Shown: positions 1 to 7,767 of the stretch, one piece after another
Layout: every line of letters begins with the position of its first letter
How positions within the stretch are numbered: position 1 is the first letter of the stretch
Assembly (NCBI GenBank): GCA_902771725.1
Contig: CACXXT010000026.1
Location: 9,956-45,390, forward strand
Length of the DNA stretch: 35,435 bases
Origin: an uncultured Bacteroidales bacterium
GTDB lineage: Bacteria; Bacteroidota; Bacteroidia; Bacteroidales; Bacteroidaceae
Direction: 5' to 3'
Notes under the pieces: model-generated
Told to the model about the DNA's origin: nothing
Database searches by the model: none
Seen by the model: only the letters and a program-made list of their open reading frames with translations
Position numbers and translations under genes: made by a program

Positions 1-1902
1 TTCAAAGCTTTCGACGACATGGGGCTGCGTCAGCAGCGATTCGCGGGTCTGGTGCTTAGTGTGCTTATCATCGAGGATATCCTGGCCATCGTGCTGATGG
101 TGATGCTCTCTACGCTGGCCGTCAGCCAGCAGTTCGAAGGCATTCAGATGCTAAGTAGCATCGCCTCTCTGGTGTTCTTCCTCGTGCTCTGGTTTGTGGT
201 GGGCATCTATCTGATTCCCCTGTTCTTGAAGAAGACCAAGCCGCTGATGAGCGACGAGACCATGCTCATAGTGGCGCTGGGACTGTGCTTCGGAATGGTG
301 GTGCTGGCTTCCAGCGTAGGATTCTCCGCTGCTTTCGGAGCGTTCATCATGGGCAGCATCCTGGCCGAGACCATTGAAGCCGAGAAGATAGAACACCTCG
401 TCAACCCCGTGAAAGACCTCTTTGGCGCCATCTTCTTCGTTTCCGTAGGCATGATGGTGGACGTAGCTCTGATTGTGGAGTACATCGTTCCCATCCTCTG
501 CATCATCGCCGCCATCATGGTCGGACAGACTGTGTTCTCCACGGCAGGTTTCCTGCTTTCGGGTCAGTCGCTGAAGACCGCCATGCAATGCAGTTTCTCG
601 CTGACGCAGATAGGTGAGTTCGCCTTCATCCTTGCCACCTTGGGCACCTCCCTGGGCGTCACCAGCGATTTCCTCTACCCCATTGTCGTGGCGGTGTCCG
701 TCTTCACGACTTTCACCACACCTTATATGATACGTCTGGCGGAACCCGCCTATTCAATTGTGGAGCGCCGTCTGCCCGTTCGCTGGAAGAACGCGCTGGA
801 GCACTTTGCCAGCGGCGGACCTGATGTTGTAGGGCAGCAAAGCCATTGGCGCACATACCTGAAGCAGGTAGGCCTCGTCATCGTCGTCTACGGTGTACTC
901 TGCGACGCCATCATCATCCTTATGTTCAAGTTCGCCCAGCCGTTCATTGAAAGTTTGTTGCCGGATCCCTGGGACGAGATTGCCGTTGCCATTCTGACCA
1001 TTGTGCTTCTCTCTCCCTTCCTGCATTCCCTGATGATGAAACGCAACCGCAGCGAAGAGTTCCAGGCACTGTGGGCAGACAACCACTTCAACCGTGCCCC
1101 TCTGGTGGCGGTGCAGCTGTTGCGCATTTTGATGGGTGCAGCCCTCCTCAGCTACGTTCTCGGCCACACCGTTCATTGGAGCGGCACGCTGGGTATCTTT
1201 GTCATCATTGTCGTTCTCTTCACGATCATCCTCAACCGTAGCCTCAGGAAACAAGGTCTGCGCCTGGAGCAGACATTTCAGGAGAACTTCACCCAGCGAG
1301 AGCGTAGTACCTCCCAGCAGGCCAACAGGCCCAAGTTCGCAGGCAGCCTGATGGAGCGTGACGTTCACCTCTCCAACTTCACCATCCCCGTGGGCATCGA
1401 CTGGTGTGGACACACCCTGGCGGAACTGAATCTGGGCCGGAGATATGGCATCCAGATCGTCTCACTCCTCCGCGGCACCCTGCGCATCAACATCCCCTCT
1501 GGCTCCACGATTATCATGCCCAGCGACCGCTTGCAAGTCATTGGTTCCGACCAGCAGCTGGCAACATTCGGACAAGCCCTGGAACAGCTGACCACCATAG
1601 CCTCGAAAGCTACAACCCCCACCGACGATGAAATGAAACTCCGACGTCTCTTCCTGGAATTCGGTTCGCCCTTCGTCGGTAAGACCATCAAGGATTGCGG
1701 AATCCGCGACGACTTCCACTGCCTCATCGTGGGTATTGAACTCGAAGAGGACGACGCGCTCCATTCACCCAGCCCCGCCCAGACACTGCATATCGGCGAC
1801 ATTATCTGGGTCGTGGGCGAAGAAGCCAACCTCGCCCGACTGGAAGCTGCAAAAAACGCTCCTGCCCACACCCGACTCGGGCAAGGTGTAGTCCTCAAAT
1901 AA
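1..1902 (+). CDS. CPA2-family cation:proton antiporter with two TrkA-C domains (5' truncated by window)
   Basis: This is an inner-membrane monovalent cation/proton exchanger. The reading frame is open from base 1 (FKAFDDMGLR...), so the start lies outside the window. The first half is a run of membrane helices with the KefB/CPA2-like stretch AFDDMGLRQQRFAGLVLSVL and the helix LIIEDILAIVL. After a further helical part (about 290-420) come two soluble modules that resemble TrkA-C/RCK-C ligand-gating domains, near VHLSNFTIPVGIDWCGHTL and near LFLEFGSPFVGKTIKDCGI. No TrkA-N Rossmann motif (GxGxxG) is visible between membrane and C-terminal modules, so nucleotide control is not supported. The substrate ion cannot be read from the sequence. 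The TAA stop is followed by a repeat-rich spacer and then a PHP phosphoesterase on the same strand. Confidence 0.88.
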   Translation, partial: FKAFDDMGLRQQRFAGLVLSVLIIEDILAIVLMVMLSTLAVSQQFEGIQMLSSIASLVFFLVLWFVVGIYLIPLFLKKTKPLMSDETMLIVALGLCFGMVVLASSVGFSAAFGAFIMGSILAETIEAEKIEHLVNPVKDLFGAIFFVSVGMMVDVALIVEYIVPILCIIAAIMVGQTVFSTAGFLLSGQSLKTAMQCSFSLTQIGEFAFILATLGTSLGVTSDFLYPIVVAVSVFTTFTTPYMIRLAEPAYSIVERRLPVRWKNALEHFASGGPDVVGQQSHWRTYLKQVGLVIVVYGVLCDAIIILMFKFAQPFIESLLPDPWDEIAVAILTIVLLSPFLHSLMMKRNRSEEFQALWADNHFNRAPLVAVQLLRILMGAALLSYVLGHTVHWSGTLGIFVIIVVLFTIILNRSLRKQGLRLEQTFQENFTQRERSTSQQANRPKFAGSLMERDVHLSNFTIPVGIDWCGHTLAELNLGRRYGIQIVSLLRGTLRINIPSGSTIIMPSDRLQVIGSDQQLATFGQALEQLTTIASKATTPTDDEMKLRRLFLEFGSPFVGKTIKDCGIRDDFHCLIVGIELEEDDALHSPSPAQTLHIGDIIWVVGEEANLARLEAAKNAPAHTRLGQGVVLK

Positions 1903-1910
1903 TAGAATCA

Positions 1911-1967
1911 ACTTTAAACTCTAAACTTAGAAACTACTCTAAACTTTAAACTCTAAACTCTAAACTA
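1911..1967. repeat. Short AT-rich tandem repeats of a TAAACTC-like heptamer
   Basis: The spacer between the antiporter and the PHP gene consists almost entirely of degenerate copies of ACTCTAAA / TTTAAACTC. At least five copies can be seen in 57 bases. The AT-rich composition contrasts sharply with the GC-rich genes on both sides. No promoter or hairpin is evident. It is probably slippage-prone spacer DNA. Confidence 0.75.
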
Positions 1968-1976
1968 AGCACCCCC

Positions 1977-2693
1977 TTGACTCCCCTACTCGACCTCCAT
2001 ACCCACTCCATCGCCAGCGGCCACGCCTACTCCAGCATTCAGGAGATGGCACAGGCAGCTGCGCAGAAAGGCCTGCAGATCCTGGGCATCACGGAGCATG
2101 CTCCCAGCCTGCCCGGAGCCTGCGAGTCCATCTACTTCCGAAACCTCCACGTGATTCCACGCCTGATGTATGGTGTTCGCCTGTTAATGGGCGTGGAACT
2201 GAATATCCTCGACACCCACGGCACGCTGGACCTCGATGAGCGCCATTATCGCTGCTGTGACCTGCGCATTGCCGGAGTGCATATCCTCTGCTGGCAAGGC
2301 GGCACCCGTTCGCAGAACACCGATGGAATGCTGGCCGCCATCCACAATCCCTGGACCCACATCATCAGCCATCCCGGCGACGGCACAGCCGACCTGCTGT
2401 TTGAGCCCATCGTGCTGGCTGCTCGTGAGACACAGACCCTGCTGGAAATCAACTCTTCCAGCATGATTCCCCTGCGCAAGAAGGAAAGCGCACGCCCCAA
2501 CAACCTCGAGATCCTGCGCCTCTGCCGCAAGTACGATGTTCCCATCATACTCGGTTCTGACGCCCACATCTCGTTCTCCATCGCCGACTACCAATACGCT
2601 CTTCCCCTGCTCGCCGAGACGGATTTCCCCGACGAGTTGGTGATGAACTACTGGCCGGAACGGTGCATGGAATACCTGCACATCAGCCTCTGA
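1977..2693 (+). CDS. PHP-domain phosphoesterase (YcdX-like)
   Basis: This is a predicted cytoplasmic metal-dependent phosphatase of the PHP superfamily. It begins almost at once with the metal-binding motif DLHTHS (His8, His10). It continues with ITEHAP near residue 40, a conserved acidic GVELN segment, HIISHPGDG, and the C-terminal GSDAH motif, which is the usual order of PHP metal ligands. The length, 238 residues, fits the YcdX-like group. The start is TTG: the HxH motif leaves no room for a later start, and no ATG or GTG occurs in frame in the preceding spacer. The gene lies 74 bases after the antiporter and ends 12 bases from the stop of a convergent hydrolase gene. The substrate is not predictable from the sequence. 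Confidence 0.87.
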   Translation: MTPLLDLHTHSIASGHAYSSIQEMAQAAAQKGLQILGITEHAPSLPGACESIYFRNLHVIPRLMYGVRLLMGVELNILDTHGTLDLDERHYRCCDLRIAGVHILCWQGGTRSQNTDGMLAAIHNPWTHIISHPGDGTADLLFEPIVLAARETQTLLEINSSSMIPLRKKESARPNNLEILRLCRKYDVPIILGSDAHISFSIADYQYALPLLAETDFPDELVMNYWPERCMEYLHISL

Positions 2694-2705
2694 GCAACAA
2701 TCCGG

Positions 2706-3509
2706 CTATTTTCCTTTCAGCACCTCCCGCATGTGTTTCTCCAGCAGCCCGAAGGCTGGATGGACCATCGTGCCGTGGTCAAAGCCCTGCAGTTCATAGA
2801 GGACCGTCTGGCGGTGTCCCACCAGTTTCATCATACGAGCCAGATACTGGTTCTCGTCGTAGCGTCCATAGAGTTCCAGCTCACGATCGCCGCAGACGAG
2901 TACGAATGGCGGACAATCCTTGCGCACCCAGTAGAGCGGAGCATACTCGTCTATCGTGGGCTTCAAGGCATCAAGACCCTGCATCTTCCGGACGTTGTAG
3001 TGCGTAATCGCCTGCCCGCTGAAAGGGATATAGGCCGCCACGGAATCGGCATCCACGCTGTACTTGGCCAACCATGCCTTGTTCAGACAGAGCATCATCG
3101 AGAGGTAGCCGCCTGCCGAATGCCCCGTGACAAAGATCTTGCGGACACTGCCGCCATAGTCTGCAGCATGACGGAACACCCATGCGACAGCCTCCGCAGC
3201 ATCGTCTAGTGTCTGGTCCACGGTCACTTTCGGCAACAGGCGGTAGTTGACACCTACGACGACGTAGCCCCTGTTCCGCAGTTCATTAGGAACCTCCTTT
3301 GCGCCTGCTTCCAGTCCTCCTCCGTGGAACCAGACTACGACGGGCAGGTCCGTCTTCCCCTCTGGATAGTAGACATCCAGTTTCAGTCGTTCGCGCGCAT
3401 AGGCGTCATCTTTAGTGGTGTAGGCAATGTCCCTTGCCCAGCGGTACTCCTGTGCGGATAGCCCGGCAGCCAGGAAGCAGCAAGCGATAATAAAGAACAG
3501 TCTTTTCAT
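2706..3509 (-). CDS. Secreted alpha/beta hydrolase (esterase/lipase-like)
   Basis: This is a predicted exported serine hydrolase. The chosen start (ATG at 3509) gives a clear signal peptide, MKRLFFIIACCFLAAGLSAQ, ending at an Ala-x-Ala-like site, with an AAGAAGG ribosome-binding-like stretch upstream. A longer frame starting at 3575 would run through the promoter and is rejected. The body carries the oxyanion-hole motif VVWFHGGG, the nucleophile elbow GHSAGGYLS, and late Asp and His candidates in VCGDRELELYG and GFDHGTM. This matches the BD-FAE/hormone-sensitive-lipase-like group of carbohydrate or acyl esterases. It stands alone on the minus strand. A glycan deacetylase role is possible but not shown. 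Confidence 0.86.
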   Translation of the reverse strand: MKRLFFIIACCFLAAGLSAQEYRWARDIAYTTKDDAYARERLKLDVYYPEGKTDLPVVVWFHGGGLEAGAKEVPNELRNRGYVVVGVNYRLLPKVTVDQTLDDAAEAVAWVFRHAADYGGSVRKIFVTGHSAGGYLSMMLCLNKAWLAKYSVDADSVAAYIPFSGQAITHYNVRKMQGLDALKPTIDEYAPLYWVRKDCPPFVLVCGDRELELYGRYDENQYLARMMKLVGHRQTVLYELQGFDHGTMVHPAFGLLEKHMREVLKGK

Positions 3510-3544
3510 CCTTCTTTTGTGTTTACTGATTGGTTTTTCCGCCA

Positions 3545-3576
3545 CAAAGGTAGAGATTCTTCCCAGCCCCACCAAA
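3545..3576 (-). promoter_or_regulatory. Bacteroidota-type promoter for the hydrolase gene
   Basis: On the minus strand TTTG (3573-3576) is followed after 20 bases by TACCTTTG (3545-3552). This matches the TTTG / TAnnTTTG consensus of the Bacteroidota primary sigma factor. Transcription would start near 3538, giving a leader of about 30 bases. Confidence 0.75.
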
Positions 3577-3592
3577 TTTTTTCTGATATTCT

Positions 3593-3623
3593 TTTGTGAG
3601 TTCGGATTCTTTCAGTACTTTTG
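3593..3623 (+). promoter_or_regulatory. Bacteroidota-type promoter for rmuC
   Basis: TTTG (3593-3596) is followed after 19 bases by TACTTTTG (3616-3623). The element lies 30 bases before the rmuC start and is divergent from the promoter of the hydrolase gene. Confidence 0.78.
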
Positions 3624-3652
3624 TGGCGCAAACCTTTTTCAGCAGTTAAAAA

Positions 3653-5077
3653 ATGATCATCATTCTGTATGTCATCGCCGGCGCCGCCCTGGGCGCACTC
3701 ATCACCTGGCTCGTCATGCGCGGCAAGCTCAATGTCGCCCGCACCATTCTCGAGGAACGCACTTCGGAAGGGGTGCAGTTCCAGCAAGTCATCCAGCAGC
3801 GTGAGCAGGAACTGGCAGCCCAGACCGAGGCACGCCAGCAGCTGGCTATCCAGACGGAGGTGCTCAGCACCCGGCTCGGAGAAATGCAGGAGCAGGGGCG
3901 CCTGGCACTGGAAGCCCAGGAGCAGCGCCACAACGAAGCCGTGGCAGCCCTGCAGGCACGCTTCGACGAGACCATTGCCAAGGTGGCTGCACAGATGAAG
4001 GATGCCACCGGCGAGATGCTGCGCCAGCGGCAGAAGGAATTCCAGGAGACCTCCGGCACCAGTATCGGGCAGATTGTCACCCCCTTGCGCGAGACCATAG
4101 ACAAGATGCAGCAGGCCATGGCAGAGGCACAGACACGCCAGAGCGCCGACAGCGGTGCCATGAAAACCATTATCCAGCAGATGATGCAAGCCAGTCAGGA
4201 AGCGCGCCAGAGCACCGACCGCCTGACCAACGTCTTCCGCAAGAGCAACAACGTGCAGGGTGTATGGGGCGAGACGGTGCTGGACGAACTGCTCCAGAGC
4301 CAGGGACTCACACCTGGCGTACACTACGACCTTCAGCCTACCATCCGCGATGCCTCCGGCACTGCCGTGCAGGGCGAGGACGGTGCACGTCTGCGCCCCG
4401 ACGTCATCCTGCATCTGGACCAGCGGCGCGAAGTCATCATCGACTCTAAAGTCTCGCTGGCAGCATACATGGACTACGTCAACGCCACCGACGAGGGCGA
4501 GCGCCAGCGTCACCTGGCAGCCCACGTGAACAGCATCCGCAGTCAGGTGAACCTCCTCGCCGGCAAGGACTACAGCGCATACATCCAGCCGCCACACGTA
4601 CGCATGGACTATGTCATCATGTTCGTGCCCAACACGGGAGCCCTGTGGGCTGCACTGAATGCCCAGCCTGACCTCTGGCGCAAGGCCATGGAACGGGGAG
4701 TGTACATCGCCGACGAGCAGACGCTGTTTGCCGCCCTGCGCATCATCAGCCTCACCTGGACACAAATCCGTCAGGCCGAGAACCACGAGAAGGTCTACGC
4801 ACTGGCCAACGAGATGATGGACCGCGTAGGACAGTTCATGAAAAAGTACACGGCCATCGGTGCCGCCCTGGAAAAGGCGCAGCAAGCCTTCGACGACGGC
4901 AGCCGCAAGCTACAGCCGCAGGGACAGAGCATCCTACAGACCTGTGCCAAGCTCCAGAAGCTCGGCGCTCGGCAGTCCGACAAGAATCCTCTGCCCCAGC
5001 TGCTGGATATCGATGACATACCAGCCTTGGAAGCAGAGAACAATCTGGAAGAGGTGAGCGAGGATATGCAAGGCTGA
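3653..5077 (+). CDS. rmuC: RmuC-family DNA recombination protein
   Basis: RmuC proteins limit sequence inversions at short inverted repeats and belong to a restriction-endonuclease-like fold. Here an N-terminal membrane helix (IIILYVIAGAALGALITWLV) is followed by a long Glu/Gln/Ala-rich coiled coil to about residue 190. The conserved RmuC core then begins at GVWGETVLDELL (about 202). The nuclease-like motif RPDVILHL...VIIDSKVSL lies near 253-269 and has the Asp and Lys expected of the PD-(D/E)xK fold. The segment VIMFVPNTGALWAAL follows. At 474 residues its length is normal. The start ATG at 3653 is close to the promoter. The gene ends in a spacer with a long hairpin, facing a convergent glycosidase. 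Confidence 0.93.
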   Translation: MIIILYVIAGAALGALITWLVMRGKLNVARTILEERTSEGVQFQQVIQQREQELAAQTEARQQLAIQTEVLSTRLGEMQEQGRLALEAQEQRHNEAVAALQARFDETIAKVAAQMKDATGEMLRQRQKEFQETSGTSIGQIVTPLRETIDKMQQAMAEAQTRQSADSGAMKTIIQQMMQASQEARQSTDRLTNVFRKSNNVQGVWGETVLDELLQSQGLTPGVHYDLQPTIRDASGTAVQGEDGARLRPDVILHLDQRREVIIDSKVSLAAYMDYVNATDEGERQRHLAAHVNSIRSQVNLLAGKDYSAYIQPPHVRMDYVIMFVPNTGALWAALNAQPDLWRKAMERGVYIADEQTLFAALRIISLTWTQIRQAENHEKVYALANEMMDRVGQFMKKYTAIGAALEKAQQAFDDGSRKLQPQGQSILQTCAKLQKLGARQSDKNPLPQLLDIDDIPALEAENNLEEVSEDMQG

Positions 5078-5103
5078 ACACCCAGTCCCTTCTGTCACAA
5101 CAA

Positions 5104-5155
5104 ATTATACGGATTACACGAATCCAGAAAAAACGGTTCGCGTAATCCGTATAAT
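5104..5155. repeat. Long imperfect hairpin between convergent rmuC and GH51 genes
   Basis: Bases 5104-5122 (ATTATACGGATTACACGAA) are the reverse complement of 5137-5155 with one mismatch, and a few inner pairs extend the stem. The loop is A-rich. It lies between the stops of two convergent genes. It could end transcription from both sides, although neither side has a clear T-run after the stem. It could also be a dispersed palindromic repeat. Confidence 0.7.
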
Positions 5156-5172
5156 ACGTTATGGGCAGAGCC

Positions 5173-7179
5173 TTACAGCTGATAGTCAAGCATCACGAAA
5201 CTGTACGGCGCCAGATCCATGGTGAACTTCTTCTGGACCTTCATTGCCTCATGTTGGGGAGCTATGGGCTGCTGTTCGAAGTTGTTCTCTGCATCGGCAG
5301 CACCCGTCAGCACGGTCTTCGTGCAGGATTTCTTCAGCGGGAAGCGGCTGAGGTCGATGTTGGCCTTCTTTGCCTCGCCACTGGCGTTGCAGAGTTTGAC
5401 GTAGAGATGACGCGTCTTCGCATTCAGCACCACACTCTGGCCGTAGTGGCTGTCCACCACCGGCTGCACCGCCCCGGCAGCGTCACCCTCGAAACGTACG
5501 CAGTTGCCGTAGTAGTACTGGCCTGCCGATTGTCCGAAGAACTGCTGCACGTAGTAGCTGCAGGTCAGGAACGGACGTTCGTTGTCGAAGTAAATCAGGT
5601 CGGGATTCCAGTTCGTGGCACCCTTGCGGGCAAAGAGGGGAGCATAGCTGGTCATGCAGACCACGTCGCCGTTGCGCTCCACGTGGAGGAGGTACAGTCC
5701 CTCGGCCAGCGCATCGATGAGCTTCTTGTCCTTGGCGGCATATTCGCCCAGATAGACCTTGGTCTTGCGGTCGCGGGGGTAGCTGTCGTACTGGCGCGAG
5801 CTGAGGAAGTAGCTGTTCGGCTCATAGTAGTGTTCATCCAGGATGGGCACATTCAGCTCCTCGGCCAGTTTCCATCCGTTGTCGAAGTCGGGATTACCCT
5901 TGTGGGAGCCGGGACCTGCCGTGCCCACGATGATGATTTCGGGGTACTTCGCGCGTACCTTGTTATATATGTAACGGAAACGCTCGGCAAACTCAGGCGT
6001 AATCTTCTCCTCGTTGCCCAGTCCCAGATACTTCAGTCCGAAGGGAGCCGGATGACCAGCCTCGGCACGCATCCGTGCCCACTTGCTCGTGGCGGGGTCG
6101 CCGTTGGCCCATTCGATGAGGTCCAGTGCCTCGTCCACCCATTCGTCCATCTCCGACATGGGCACCACGTCCTGCGCCTGGCCTTTCATGCCCCAACCGC
6201 CGTTGGTTCCCTGGCAGCTGACGCCACAGGGCAGGATGGGCAAGGGCTGCATGCCCAGGTCCTCGCAGAACTGGAAGTACTCGTAGTAGCCAAGTCCCAT
6301 CGACTGGTGGTAGCCCCAGGTGTTCTTCAGCGGTCGGCGCTGTTCCTTGGGACCGATGGTGGTCTTCCAGCGGTAGGTGTTCCAGAAACCATCGCCACCT
6401 CCGTGCACCACACAACCGCCGGGGAAGCGCATGAACTTTGGATGCAGCCCAGCCAGAGCCTCGGCCAGGTCCTTCCGCAGGCCATGACCCTTGTAGGTAT
6501 CCTGAGGCATCAGCGAGACCTCGTCCACATCCACGTCGCCCACCGTCAGCACCAGCAGCTGCAGCTGGGCGTTGGCGGCATCTTCCGTGGGAGTGAGGGT
6601 GGCCGCATATTGCTTCCAGTCTGCGGAACCGACTGGCATAGTGGCCTCTGCGAGCAGCTTGGGACTCTTGCCCCAACCCTGCGGCACGGCCAGCACCACA
6701 CGCACCTCCTTGGCCTCGCCGCTGACGTTGCGCAGGAAGGCAGAGAAGTCATAGCGGGCACCGGCCTTCACACTGATGCCGTCGAAACCGCTATTGGCCA
6801 GACCTACGCCCGTCCAGCCGTCGAAGTCATAGTAATGACCAACGCGCTCCACGTGCAGGCGCATGTAGGTAGGATTGTTGGGATGAATGGGAGCATCCAT
6901 GCGCGCTTCCATATAGCCCAGCGAGTGGCCGGGGCGCTGGAAGTGCCAGGCAGTGCCTGGTCCCCAACCGTCGCGTTCCGTGGGGTTGAACTCAAAAGAG
7001 CCGTTCTGCACCAGCTCGGCGTACAAACCACCGTCGGCGGCAGAACTGATGTCCTCGAAGAAAATACCTATCAGCTCATCGCTGATTGCCTTGCCCCCCT
7101 TGGGAGCCTTCATAGGTTGTTGGGCACTCAGACCCATAGCGCCTGCCACGAGGGCAGCAAACAATACATTCCTTTTCAT
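5173..7179 (-). CDS. Secreted GH51 alpha-L-arabinofuranosidase
   Basis: The enzyme is predicted to remove arabinofuranosyl side chains from plant polysaccharides such as arabinan or arabinoxylan. A signal peptide (MKRNVLFAALVAGAMGLSAQ) sends it to the periplasm or cell surface. Residues about 60-225 look like the beta-sandwich, CBM-like part found in many GH51 proteins (LYAELVQNGSFE...). The catalytic barrel follows, with FMRFPGGCVVHG (249-260), the acid/base Glu in YLGLGNEE (Glu390), a conserved DEHYY (448-452) and the nucleophile in VYLGEYA (Glu479). The length, 668 residues, is usual for the family. No other polysaccharide-utilisation genes are adjacent. A promoter with a palindrome at its start site lies upstream. 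Confidence 0.93.
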   Translation of the reverse strand: MKRNVLFAALVAGAMGLSAQQPMKAPKGGKAISDELIGIFFEDISSAADGGLYAELVQNGSFEFNPTERDGWGPGTAWHFQRPGHSLGYMEARMDAPIHPNNPTYMRLHVERVGHYYDFDGWTGVGLANSGFDGISVKAGARYDFSAFLRNVSGEAKEVRVVLAVPQGWGKSPKLLAEATMPVGSADWKQYAATLTPTEDAANAQLQLLVLTVGDVDVDEVSLMPQDTYKGHGLRKDLAEALAGLHPKFMRFPGGCVVHGGGDGFWNTYRWKTTIGPKEQRRPLKNTWGYHQSMGLGYYEYFQFCEDLGMQPLPILPCGVSCQGTNGGWGMKGQAQDVVPMSEMDEWVDEALDLIEWANGDPATSKWARMRAEAGHPAPFGLKYLGLGNEEKITPEFAERFRYIYNKVRAKYPEIIIVGTAGPGSHKGNPDFDNGWKLAEELNVPILDEHYYEPNSYFLSSRQYDSYPRDRKTKVYLGEYAAKDKKLIDALAEGLYLLHVERNGDVVCMTSYAPLFARKGATNWNPDLIYFDNERPFLTCSYYVQQFFGQSAGQYYYGNCVRFEGDAAGAVQPVVDSHYGQSVVLNAKTRHLYVKLCNASGEAKKANIDLSRFPLKKSCTKTVLTGAADAENNFEQQPIAPQHEAMKVQKKFTMDLAPYSFVMLDYQL

Positions 7180-7234
7180 ATGATAGAATTAACGGATTGA
7201 CTGATCTTCGGATTTAGGACTTACAGATTTGCGG

Positions 7235-7266
7235 ATCTGCTGATGTACGAATCTGCTGATGTACAG
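7235..7266. repeat. Two tandem 16-base repeats in the leader of the GH51 gene
   Basis: ATCTGCTGATGTACGA (7235-7250) is repeated as ATCTGCTGATGTACAG (7251-7266). Further degenerate GGATTT/AGATTT pieces fill 7201-7234. The block lies in the predicted untranslated leader of the arabinofuranosidase, so its copy number could affect expression. Confidence 0.75.
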
Positions 7267-7268
7267 AT

Positions 7269-7297
7269 GGAATTCGAAGAATTCCGCTGCAAATATA
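7269..7297 (-). promoter_or_regulatory. Promoter -7 box and start-site palindrome for the GH51 gene
   Basis: On the minus strand TATATTTG (7290-7297) fits the TAnnTTTG box. A perfect inverted repeat, GGAATTC-GAA-GAATTCC (7269-7285), lies immediately downstream and covers the expected transcription start near 7283. That is the place for a repressor operator. No good TTTG box is visible at -33. Confidence 0.55.
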
Positions 7298-7540
7298 CAA
7301 CAATTCTGCGAACCGTCCCTCATCCTTTGTCCCCTTTTCTTCCAAATCCGTCCCAAAACACCGAAAAATACTTTTCTTGTGGCTAAAAGGGCTTTTTTTA
7401 CACATAAGTTCGGCCTCATGCACTGCCCCAAAAATGCTGTTCATCCATTTTCAGTTGGAGACTGCATGCAAATCAGAATTTTGCAAAATTGAACGGAGGA
7501 AGCAGAGACGCACATACATAGGGGCTGTTCATCATGCCGG
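7298..7540. other. Gene-free stretch upstream of the GH51 promoter
   Basis: I see no convincing gene here. Short open frames have no start context or recognisable protein character. The stretch contains homopolymer runs and a perfect 14-base palindrome AATTTTGCAAAATT (7478-7491), whose role is unknown. Confidence 0.5.
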
Positions 7541-7745
7541 ATGGAGCAGGCTGCAGAGGGAGATGAAGCAGGCTGAATGGGGCAATGAAGCAGGCTGCAG
7601 AGGGAGATGAAGCAGGCTGCATAGACGTGTCTCACCTGTGAGACAGATTTGTACCACCGGCGAGACAAGGCTGAAGATACGGACGTGAAAGCAGATACGT
7701 GCGGACGTGTTGTCTGGAACGTACGGACGTGTGGAGTGGTGACTG
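7541..7745. repeat. Array of three repeat families sharing a 22-base period
   Basis: Four contiguous 22-base units begin at 7541, 7563, 7585 and 7607, each opening ATG(A/G)AGCAGGCTG. Two further 22-base units begin at 7629 and 7651 and share GTnnCACCnGnGAGACA. After a 7-base shift, three copies of CGGACGTG begin at 7680, 7702 and 7724, again exactly 22 bases apart. The first GTnn unit contains the hairpin GTCTCAC-CT-GTGAGAC (7629-7644). A period of 22 is not a multiple of three, so the array is unlikely to be coding. It lies 23 bases beyond the stop of the permease-cyclophilin gene. Confidence 0.85.
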
Positions 7746-7767
7746 CCGTCAAAAGGATTCTGACGAA

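Noticed and set aside
3506..3575. Extended N-terminus of the alpha/beta hydrolase from 3575
   Set aside because: It would read through the predicted promoter and put the signal peptide in the interior.
5161..7200. Long open frame on the plus strand antisense to the GH51 gene (about 680 codons)
   Set aside because: It mirrors the GC-rich codon pattern of the real gene, has no domain I recognise, and lacks a sensible start or neighbourhood.
7541..7745. CRISPR array
   Set aside because: Units are contiguous 22-mers with no unique spacers, and no cas genes are present.
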